From positions 4,960,001 through 5,024,000 of the forward strand of contig JAWQUS010000023.1 of the NCBI GenBank assembly GCA_036365455.1: a DNA stretch of 64,000 bases, in the 5' to 3' direction. This DNA comes from Macrosoma leucophasiata (lineage: Eukaryota > Arthropoda > Insecta > Lepidoptera > Hedylidae). This document shows, one piece after another, positions 11,701-23,700 of the stretch. The notes beneath the pieces are model-generated. The model did no database searches and was not told the DNA's origin. It saw only the letters and a program-made list of their open reading frames with translations. The position numbers and the translations under genes are program-made. How positions within the stretch are numbered: position 1 is the first letter of the stretch; every line of letters starts with the position of its first letter.

Positions 11701-14700
11701 CGAGCCGCAACCTAATTTAAGACGTTGTCACGTCAAAAAATAACATAGGTAATAATATAATAATATGTACAAATACATATACTTACATATAAGTATTCCA
11801 TACACATGTATAATAATAAAGGCGTAAATGTGACAGCCCAATATAGGTAGGTATACCCTATATAACTCATAGACTAGTATATAATATGCAATAAGACTAC
11901 TTTATTAGTAACAAGTCGTTTTGAAGAAAGCGATTGTATGATTTAAAAGGGATAAGAGTGGACAAAATGTGGCAATATTTCGTTTTACACCAAGCCAACA
12001 TTGACATTCGCTTTCTATCTGTGTAGTCTTTGCGAGCTTAGGAATTGGCACAAAATGTACGTTGGGAACTTCACTCAGTATACGTATGACGACCCGGTTA
12101 GTCCAGCGGTGCGAAACCACCGTTTGATTCGAAGGGTCGCGGGTTCGATCCCCGCACCGGAACAAATATTTGTATGGCCTACAGATATTTGTTTCGGGTC
12201 TGGGTGTTTGTGTATGTGTTGTATGTGTACAACGGCACCCACGACACAGGTTTATACCTACTGTAAGGCTGTGAGTGTAAGCGTATTTTATTTATTTATT
12301 TTTTTTATAGTAGTATTTAAATTTTGCGCGTATTGTAAATGGTTTCATAACACAATGGTCGGCATAGGAGGGAGCGGACCTTAATTAACTTAGCTCGTAA
12401 TTTCGTACACGTAAATAATCTCATCCCCATTTATTATGAAAACTATGTCACATAAACATAACTGCTTTCTTGAATCTAATGAAACCATATCTTACCTGAT
12501 CAGGAGTAGACTCGGTATTCCAAAGGGAGTTCCTCAGGGTCTTCCCAGGGCCCGTCTTGGAGTTGACCAGCTTGAGCTGTATGCCGGGCTCGGCGACCGC
12601 GCGGAACGGCGTCGTCTGCCAGTACGTCTGAGTGTTCTTCTTCCACATCACCACGTAGAATCTCTTGTTGTTTTGATATCTGTTTGTTTACAAAGTTAGT
12701 AAAATTTTTTTTGGTTGTTTTCCCGCCGCAAATCGATTTTCCTTCAGTAGTATTATTGAAACATGTAATAAGGGACTTGTGTGTGGACGCGAACCCAAAA
12801 ATTGTATGATTCATCATTTATCATTTCAGCCGAAAGACAACCACTGCTAGACGAGCCTTTATCGCGGGACGCTGTTACCCATCCCGAATTATTGCATTTT
12901 CTACCGCCTTTTTCGTCATTGACGTTTCGTTGAAAACATCTTTTCGTACTAGAAAAAATCTTACAAGTCTGCAAAACAATGATAGTTACGTGTAAATTAT
13001 ATTTTGTAGCTTTTTTATCAATTTATTGAATCTTTGATTAAACAAAAACGTTTTACAAATAGGTACAGTACCCATCAAGAAATATTGCTACGTTACGACT
13101 TCGTAGAGCGTTGTCTCTGTTGCACACTGCCTACGTATATAAAGTGCGGTATTGGTCAAAGTTTGTTCAAAATGTTCATAAATGTCACATTGGTAGTATG
13201 CGAAAGAGATAACGCTCTACATAGCCGAAATTAGCCGAAAATCTCTGTCCTGTAAATCACTTTGGCTTCACAGAACTGATGGAATCTTATAAGTATGTAT
13301 GTATAGTAGTCAGCAAGAAATATTGCAGATCGAGCCTACGAAAGATATAATCGGCTAGTTTCGACTTCATAGAGCGTTATCTCTGCTGCACATCGCCTAC
13401 ATAAGCACTGATAGTCCGGTATTGGTCGAAGCTTGATCAAAATGGTCGACAAACGTCACATAGGTAAGGTGCGAAAGAAATAACGCTCCACAGACCCGAA
13501 ATAAGTCGAATTCTCTTTCCTAAAGTCGAAGTGCAATATTTCTTGTTGAATATTATAGTGCTACGTTTCGTATATAAATTCTCAGACTAACATTGACAGC
13601 ATAAATTATTGTAATTCGCAATTAAAACTTCTAGCAGTTGTAAACTGGGGCTTTGAATATTCGATGTCCCATTGATCAAAGTCTATAAACTGTGATTGGT
13701 CTATGCCATCAAATTACTTTGCCCGGAGCTTATTCCACAAGTATTTATGCAAATACTTAGGAGATAGATAAGTTATTTCTAACTTACAAGACCACCTACG
13801 CAAAATAGATACGAATTGTAATGATAATGGAGCAAGTTTTTGGATGGAATTGGCATTGAAAATTGAAACGTTGAATCAGTGATATTTTTAGTAAAGATTT
13901 TATAAAAAAATGTGATACCTAAGTATGAAACATTATTACAATATTCTGTTTTTTTTGGCTTAGTGCTGCATCGTCACCTTCCTTATACCTACATTACCCT
14001 TCAGATAAGCCGAAGACATTCTAAGGAGAGACAGGTGCCGTCTTCACGCCTATAATCCTCGAAGGAATAGGCAGAGCTAAATGGATACATACAAGCATAC
14101 ATCCAAACATCAACGATTCGCCGGTTACGTTTTGTCCCATATAATAGGTGGCAAGCCTGTTGACATCTCCGGGCACATTACCAAACTCTGAGGTACTGGG
14201 GATCTTCGGGAAATGGAATAATCCCAATTGAACCAGGGATAAAGGATTTTATTAATCGAACCCAGGACACCAGCGTAGTTATAGTCCAATGCTGCCACTA
14301 AACTATTGGGGCAGTTGTGTGAGAGACAAGGCAGGCAATCCAACAAATTATTTTACATACTTACCCAAATATAAATCCGACGTAATCATCGTCTATCTGT
14401 GAATCCACGAACAAAGTGCCTTCGAAGTCCACGCCACCGAAACTTTCAAAGCCGACCGCGAGTCCAGGGTCTGAGTTTAGGGTCTGGAGTATCTCCGCGC
14501 CCTGGTTCGCGATCTCCCAGTTGGGGTCCTGCTGCGACTCGCCCTCGGGGTCCAAGCGGACCGTCATGTAGTTCCTGCATTTGTTACATAAAAATTTGGA
14601 GCATGATAAGATTTGTAGAAAAAAAAAGTGAATCAGCTTTGAAATTTTTATTTGAGAGCCTAACCCTCTTATTCATAAACGTACATTAGATACGTTTTAG

Positions 14701-17700
14701 CTATAGAATGCTTTGTCTTTGTCAGTTCCATTGTCAAATGTGCAGGACAGAAAGAGACAAAGGAGAGATTAGCAACACTTTAGCTAAAATACGTTTATGA
14801 ATAAGTGGGTAAGAATAAAGAACACTTTTTAATGTTTAAAATACTTTTACTTTGCCGGAGTCAATAAATACCATTTACTGTTGGTAGAAAATACCATGTT
14901 TATTCCGATGACATTGTATTGTAAAGCGTAGTATTTGTATACTCTTTGTTGTAAAAGACTGATTTCAGCTATCAGCTGTTGTTGTCAGGGTTGAAACGCA
15001 TTAAATTTAAATCAAAGTGTGACTTGTAATAACTGGTGATTTAACATTCTGAGGAGAAAAGGATCTAAGGGGTGAAGTCCACATCGTAATAGTAACTTTA
15101 TGTAATGGAAGTGGTAAACAAGCATGCAGTTCACATTGATGTTAAGTGATGACTGCAGCCTATAGACACCTACACAAAGACCAAGGTCAAAATGCAGATG
15201 CGTTACCACTCCTGAGGCCTAAGGTCTTATGCCTCTGTGCCGGAAATTACAGGGCCGTACATTACCACCTGACCGGAACACGATAGTGTTAAACACTACC
15301 ATTTAGCGGCAAGTATATTAGGTAATGCGGTGGTGCCTACGCCCGCGAGCTCCGTCACTGGAGCTCTACCACCAGTAAAACTAATATAATAGTCGTAATA
15401 GTAACAAACCTAAAGTCAGTGCGGAATATTCTGGAGTTATTGGGACAGTTGTCGAGAGCGTTGGTGACGTTGTCGCCGTCGTTATCGTTGTCGCAAATGT
15501 CGCCGATGCCGTCAGCTAGAAAAACACATCAGTTACTGACAATACACAACATACATACAATCATGACAATGACAATCAAATAGATCAGATATTGAAGGTC
15601 TGGCCAGACAGTCGGCGTGGCGTGACGTGCCGAGACGGGACGCCGGTGCAACTTTGTCGTGGCGGTAAAACTTTACGTCATCACATTTGACTATGAAAGT
15701 AGTGTCATCAACAAATAGCACCGTTTCGTGATGCGTAACATGGGGCAGGTCATTCATATAATTTAAAAATAAAAGCGGGCCAAGTACGCTGCCTTGAGAC
15801 ACACCATACTTATTTGGTTTAAAATCTGATTGACTACAAACTTTTTCCCCTTTTACTCTTTTAGTTACATCTACACATTGAGTGCGATCAGATAAATAAC
15901 TTTGAAACCATTTATCACTTTACGTATGATACTGTATCTGTCTAGTTAACGTAGTAGTAGCTTGTGGTTCACAATATCAAAAGCCTTGCTCATGTCCAAA
16001 AAGACTGTAGTGATCGCTGTTTTATCATTCATTACTTCAGTTATTGTTTTGATTAAATCAAGCTAAAGAAGAAGAACAATTTTTGCGGATCCCGTATCAT
16101 TCTGGTAAAGCACACACTACGGACGCGATGACGCTCCGCCAATACTATAAGCCCTACTACACGTAAACCATACAATACAAAGCGTTAGAGTCTCGTCCCG
16201 CCTTCCCCATCGCTTCAAAATTGTATTCCTAGCTCGGCGTGGTGTCGGCGTGGCGTGACGGTGGGACGAATCGGTGTGACGTAATCCATAATATCTAGTA
16301 AGTAATGTATCACTTATTATTTACTTATTATAATTACCCAAATAGTCTATAGAATAATAATATAACCTAAGTCTATTTTTTAAGCTCCATTTTAGTATTT
16401 TTCTTCACACTATTTTAATTGTATCTACTGTACCTACATCGGAAGACACTGAATGCTGCAACACAGTGCAAACTACCGCTAACTACCGCAGCAGGCAGTA
16501 TTCACAATAAATATGTAAAATCTTTTACATAATAATAAATAAGCAAAAATACAAATACAAAATATCTTTATCATACATTAAAGATATATTGTATTTGTAT
16601 TTTGTGATCCCTTTTGGTTTTGTTGTGTTTTCAAGAGTCGTGCGTGACCCTCACGTTGAAACTGCCCAAGGGGGATAGAAACCTTTACATGAACGTGACA
16701 TTTTTCCTGGAAAAAGACAAAGACTTGCGAAATTTATTCGGTGTTAAGTTATTAGGGAAGAGTAAGTAAAGATACAATAGAGTGACCTCTATTTTGTCAG
16801 AAAAATATTAGTTATTACTGGTTTTGAAGATGAATCTCAAAAGACTCACCATTGACATCGCTCTGGTTAGGATTGGCGACCAGAGGGCAGTTGTCTTCGA
16901 GGTTGGGAATGCCGTCGCCGTCGATGTCGTCGTCACACACGTCGCCTCGCCCGTCGTTGTCCACATCTTGTTGGTCACTGTTCGCTAGGTTCGGACAGTT
17001 GTCCAAGCCGTCTTGTACTCCGTCCCTGGAATAAAACAATTTTTGAGATTTCGCTTTTTAATACTTATTATATTTGAAAAAGTATACATTCCTTTTCCAC
17101 ATATTAAAAAAATCGGCTAATAAATTAAGTAATTACTCACCGGTTGAGATGCGTAAGCGCAAGTATTTGTCAAAATTTAGTATCTACGTACAAATAAAAT
17201 CTCTCTGATCCCGGTCGACGTCCGTCGCAGGCATCGCAGGCGATCGCTGATTGTCGTGCACATAGCAATATAGGCGTGTAATTACGTTAGAATCAGTAAC
17301 GACTCACTTGCTCGCGGTCGCCATCACTGTCGACGACGTCATCAGGACAAGCATCTTTCTGCGTCTTGCTGCGCGGCGTTGCGCACGCGCACGCAATTGT
17401 AGCAGCGTCACAAGTTACGTCACAATGCATCAATTAAGGTACAACAAGCAATGACTCTCTGATCCCGGTCGACGTCGCTGTCGCAAGCATCTCCGACGCC
17501 GTCGGTGTCGGCGTCTTGCTGCGCGGCGTTGCGCATGCGCACGCAGTTGTCGCAGCGTCACAGTTACGTCACAATGCATCAATTAAGGTACAACAAGCAA
17601 TGACTCTCTGATCCCGGTCGACGTCGCTGTCGCAAGCATCTCCGACGCCGTCGGTGTCGGCGTCTTGCTGCGCGGCGTTGCGCATGCGCACGCAGTTGTC

Positions 17701-20700
17701 GCAGCGTCACAAGTTACGTCACAATGCATCAATTAAGGTACAACAAGCAATGACTCACTGATCCCGGTCGACGTCGCTGTCGCAAGCATCTCCGACGCCG
17801 TCGGTGTCGGCGTCTTGCTGCGCGGCGTTGCGCACGCGCACGCAGTTGTCGCACGCGTCCCCCACGCCGTCGCCGTCCGAGTCCTCCTGGCCCGGGTTGT
17901 ACGCACGGGGGCAGTTGTCCGCCTCGTTCACTATGCCTGCCGAGTTACTGGCAGTTAGAGATTCATATGATACCAGCCACTATCGTTTCTGTTGAATCGA
18001 CATCTAATACCATTAAATTACTAGAACCAATCGGGATATTGATTAACCTCAACAATTCCGTAAAACGATACTATAAAACCGCTCGACAGCGCCGGTTCGT
18101 TCGGTTGATTGCATCAGCGGAAGAATGAACCTCTACTCGTCCCGATGCCTTATATGATACTATATGAACTGTATAAAGAATTCTTACGATCGTTATCCAT
18201 GTCCGGATCGCAGATGTCTCCTAATCCGTCGCCGTCGGCGTCCTCCTGGCCAGGGTTGTAGAGTCGAGGGCAGTTGTCGCACGCGTCACCGCGCTTGTCG
18301 CTTCTGTCCTCGTCCCGGTCTTGTTGGTCCGAGTTGGGAGTCAGGGGACAGTTGTCCTGGAATTTAGATGCAAAGTTTTAAGGTGTGGTCAAACCGCTTG
18401 TGGAGAGTTTTAGGCCAATTATATTTTATGGGTACACTTAAAGAAAAAATTGACTCATTTATTTTGTCATTCACTAAAAATGTGAGAGTAATTTCACAAA
18501 AGTGAAAGGTAGCAGCATGTTGAGGTTGGCTACGTAGCACTTATTTGTATGCCTGGTTTTGACGTGCCAATAACATATTTACTAGCTGCTTACGGTGATA
18601 GGATTAGACCCGTTGGGACAGAAAGAAAGTATATGTCAGAACTTACCAGGATGTTGGACTATCGGCTTTAAGTCAACTATTGAAAATAACATTTTCGCAG
18701 GTTTTCGCGAGCTTCATACATTGTAGAAATTTAATTTGCGGATTTTTCTATACAACACTCTCAAACTTCTTATACCCGAAACGTCGGGTATCGGGTATAA
18801 GAAGAAGTTTGGGAGTGTTGTATACGCGAGAAAATCCGCAAATTTAATTTCAGCTATTGGAGTCAACTTAACAAAAGTTGGCTGCCTCGGAACAGAACTA
18901 AATAATCGTCAATGCGATGTATAAGACTAAATTTGCGGGAACATTAAGCATGTCATCATCGTCAGCAACTGAGTCACGAGAGCCCTCAACGGCGTATCTA
19001 AACCAAAACTTACCGTAACATGAAGAATACCGTCATTATCACTGTTTATCTTCCAAGAATCACCGAACGCTGGCGCAGAAGGAAGTCATAAATCATATTA
19101 TCTTACTGGAATGTTAGGAATTCCATCAGCGTCAGGGTCACAAGAGTCGCCGATGCCATCTGTATCGGCGTCCTTTTACCCGGAGTTGAACACATTGGGA
19201 CAGTTGTTAGCGCTGCAGAGTTCTCGGAGGAAGTCAACTGCTAGTGAATAGCCGTCCAAATCTCAATTCAGGCTGCTTACGTTGATAGGATTAGACCCGT
19301 TGGGACAGACCGGAATCCTGATATGTCAGAACTTATCAGAATGTTAGGCTATCGGCTATGGGTCAAAACATTACCAGAACATGAAGAATACCGTCATTAT
19401 CACTGTCTGTCTTCCAATAATCGCCGATTCTGTCTTAGTCGGAGGCGCAGAAGGAAGTTACAAGTCAAATCTTACTGGAATGTTAGGAATTCCATCACCA
19501 TCAGCGTCAGGGTCGCACGAGTCGCCGATGCCATCTCTATCGGCATCCTCTTGTCCGGAGTTGGACACGTCGGGGCAGTTGTCAGCGCTGCAGTGGTTCT
19601 CGGAGCAAGGTAACTGCTGGTCAGGATAGCCGTCCAGGTCGCGGTCCGGGCCGCATACTGTGCCGTTCCCTGCCCAACCAGTCTGTAAAAGTAGTAATCT
19701 TGTTGTTATTCTTAACTATACTAATATTATACAGCTGAAGAGTTGGTTTGTTTGCTTGCTTGAATGCGCTAACCTCAGGAACTACTTCCTGCGGTCCGAT
19801 TTAAAAAAATTTTTCATTGTTCGATAGCCCATTTATCCATGAAGGCTTTCGGCAATATATCATCACGCTAAGCTGAATAGGAGAGGGTAGGTAACATTGC
19901 ACTAGCGAACTAACTTTTTGACGGGACTTTCACTGGCAGATAGCTCATGCTATAAGGAGTAACTTAGGCTTTTATTTAACTTAGGCATTTGAATTACTAG
20001 CTGCTGTCCGCGGTTCCGCCCGTGTGTAGATCGCTTTTCGCGTAACCTGTGAAAACTCATCAAATCATCCCCTAGCATCCCACATGCATATTTTTCCGGA
20101 TTAAAATTCCTATACGTTAATCCAAGTTACCCTACCCCCTATGTGGGTGTCAAATTTCATGAAAATCTGTTCAGCAGTTTTAGGAGTAACAAACAAACAT
20201 ACACTACTACTGTACTTCATACTTTCGCATTTATAATATTAGTAAGATTTAAAATAGCTGCGCCCACGGTTTCGTCCGCGTAGATACCAAACAATACATT
20301 TAATGGTACGCGGACGTAGTCGCTGGTACAGCTAGTGTCAGTGATAACTAAGTGCAGCAGGGGACATACGGCGCACACGCAGCGGTTGCCGTACCCGCAG
20401 ACGGCGTTGTGGCGCGCGCACCGCGCCGGCTCGCAGCGCTGGAGCAGCTAGTGTCAGTGTTAACTAAGTGCAGCAGGGGACATACGGCGCACACGCAGCG
20501 GTTGCCGTACCCGCAGACGGCGTTGTGGCGCGTGCACCGCGCCGGCTCGCAGCGCTGGAGCAGCTAGTGTCAGTGATAACTAAGTGCAGCAGGGGACATA
20601 CGGCGCACACGCAGCGGTTGCCGTACCCGCAGACGGCGTTGTGGCGCGCGCACCGCGCCGGCTCGCAGCGCTGGAGCAGCTAGTGTCAGTGATAACTAAG

Positions 20701-23700
20701 TGCAGCAGGGGACATACGGCGCACACGCAGCGGTTGCCGTACCCGCAGACGGCGTTGTGGCGTGCGCACCGCGCCGGCTCGCAGCGCTGGAGCAGCTAGT
20801 GTCAGTGTTAACTAAGTGCAGCAGGGGACATACGGCGCACACGCAGCGGTTGCCGTACCCGCAGACGGCGTTGTGGCGCGTGCACCGCGCCGGCTCGCAG
20901 CGCTGGAGCAGCTAGTGTCAGTGATAACTAAGTGCAGCAGGGGACATACGGCGCACACGCAGCGGTTGCCGTACCCGCAGACGGCGTTGTGGCGCGCGCA
21001 CCGCGCCGGCTCGCAGCGCTGGAGCAGCTAGTGTCAGTGTTAACTAAGTGCAGCAGGGGACATACGGCGCACACGCAGCGGTTGCCGTACCCGCAGACGG
21101 CGTTGTGGCGCGTGCACCGCGCCGGCTCGCAGCGCTGGAGCAGCTAGTGTCAGTGATAACTAAGTGCAGCAGGGGACATACGGCGCACACGCAGCGGTTG
21201 CCGTACCCGCAGACGGCGTTGTGGCGCGTGCACCGCGCCGGCTCGCAGCGCTGGAGCAGCTAGTGTCAGTGATAACTAAGTGCAGCAGGGGACATACGGC
21301 GCACACGCAGCGGTTGCCGTACCCGCAGACGGCGTTGTGGCGCGCGCACCGCGCCGGCTCGCAGCGCTGGAGCAGCTAGTGTCAGTGATAACTAAGTGCA
21401 GCAGGGGGGACATACGGCGCACACGCAGCGGTTGCCGTACCCGCAGACGGCGTTGTGGCGCGTGCACCGCGCCGGCTCGCAGCGCTGGAGCAGCTAGTGT
21501 CAGTGATAACTAAGTGCAGCAGGGGACATACGGCGCACACGCAGCGGTTGCCGTACCCGCAGACGGCGTTGTGGCGCGCGCACCGCGCCGGCTCGCAGCG
21601 CTGGAGCAGCTAGTGTCAGTGATAACTAAGTGCAGCAGGGGGGACATACGGCGCACACGCAGCGGTTGCCGTACCCGCAGACGGCGTTGTGGCGCGCGCA
21701 CCGCGCCGGCTCGCAGCGCTGGAGCAGCTAGTGTCAGTGATAACTAAGTGCAGCAGGGGACATACGGCGCACACGCAGCGGTTGCCGTACCCGCAGACGG
21801 CGTTGTGGCGCGCGCACCGCGCCGGCTCGCAGCGCTGGTACAGCGCGTCGGCCTGCGCGCACGGCTGCGACGTGTTCACGTAGTACTGCCCGCCGCACGG
21901 CACGCACGTGAACGAGCCCTGCCACACACATACACACACACGTGAGGACCGTCATCACAGAATATGTAATAATACTACGTATAGAATGGATACTTCGACC
22001 TTCCCCTCTTGCAGGCCGCACCTTCCCTTGAGTACCGGCAACCTCGTGCACTGAGGCTATGAGCGGACAGTTATCAGTGGTTTCGGCGCACTCCCAAAAA
22101 CATACAGGACTACATTGCTCACCGGTGTTAAAATACACACAGTCTCACAGAGCAGTCCACGCGAGCAGTTGTGTGTGGATTCGGCTCGGCACACTCGGTA
22201 CACGATATCGGCACAGTTCTCTGGTCGCCGGCGCCACGCCACCTCACACCGCGCCAACCCGAGGGACACGGCCCGCACATGGAACTACCGTTCATGTTTC
22301 ACATGTATTAGCAGTTGCATACGATTGCTCACCGGAGTATTAACACACAGCCGTCCACGCGGGCAGTTGTGCGTGGATTCGGCGCACTCGTCGATATCGG
22401 CGCAGTTCTCCCGCCGCCTTTCGTCGCCGGCGCCACGCCAGCCCGCGCCGCGCCAGCCCGAGGGACACGGCCCGCACACGAACCCGCCGTCCACGTTGCG
22501 GCACGATACCATCTCGTCGCACGGCCGGATCAGGTCGCATTCGTCCATGTCCACGCAGGTGTAGCCTGTGGGACATTGAGTGAATGTTTTGGGTACATCG
22601 TACATAGTTGTACCTAAATCATTTCTTATTTGCTTCTACCACATTCTGTGTAGGAATTGTAAAACCAGAGAAAATTAACTATTGATTACGCTTATTCTAT
22701 TTCAATATTCCCTATTTTATTTGTTCAAAAACACTATATTAAATTCAATGTAGGATTTCAAAATATCAGACATCTTTTATTCTTTTCTGTTTATTGACAA
22801 AACCGTTATTCAAAAAATCAATATTTTGTGTTAATACGTTTCTCTTTCATGTGTTACCTATAAACATCAATATGAAACCCAAGATTTCCATATAGCTGCA
22901 TTACCACTCCGAAGTTCTAAGTTACATTAATTGCCCACCACCTGTCCGGATCACGAAAGCGCTGAATATGTCCTCGAGCACTGAAGCTCTACCACCAGTA
23001 GTTAAATATTGAAAACATATTTTCTTTCCTTTAAACTAATATGAATACAGACATCGATATTAATAATTTAAAATTGAATGACATAACTTTCAAAATTCTA
23101 CTTACCATTCCATTCATATCCTTTAGAACAACCTTCACACTCGTAATATGGGCTGTTGGAAGTCGGTGTACACCGCCTCCCGCCGCACGGTCTCCTAGCG
23201 TCACAGACGTGTTGGCATTGCTGACCGTCGCCCATGTAGCCGCCGGGGCAGGACCCACACCGAGGACCCGATGGTGTCTCTTGACATTCTACGCCTGAGG
23301 GCAAATTATTGTGGCATTATCAAATTACAGAAACAGTTGTTTTGATACTGGCTTTAAAGCTGCTGAAATTTTCCGTCAGCAGTCAAATCTGATCACATGG
23401 TATATGCATAGATCGAATGTATGATTTCGTGTGAGTGAGCGAAACAATAATAATATTATGTCACTCGTCAGCACGGGGTCCAATTTGAACCTCGGACCTT
23501 TGTTAGGCTTGTACAGGGACATGGGTTCAACACGTAGAGGCCCTTTCGAGAATTTAGATGTACCTATTGGGTTGCATTCATGTCAATAGTTAATACAGAC
23601 AGAAACAGACCCCGCAGAATACATGGGACTATTGTAATTAGTACAATAGTCCCATGTATTCTGCGGGGTCTGATTAGTGTGCCAAATTTTGGGCTATGTG

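Noticed and set aside
17305..17449. Additional Tsp exon with donor gcaa|gtgagt
   Set aside because: The exon 14 to 15 junction is already phase-perfect, and this copy has disrupted repeats and stops in the reading frame.
19101..19260. Second exon 12 as an alternative exon
   Set aside because: An in-frame TAA interrupts the type-3 repeat.
20325..21835. CRISPR-like spacing of the 116-bp array
   Set aside because: The units are contiguous and nearly identical with no unique spacers, and the genome is animal.
20352..21945. A ladder of 71-77-codon plus-strand frames starting [14 protein letters not shown]
   Set aside because: They are antisense to the exon 11 array and appear because the unit is repeated; the minus strand encodes the real, phase-consistent exon.
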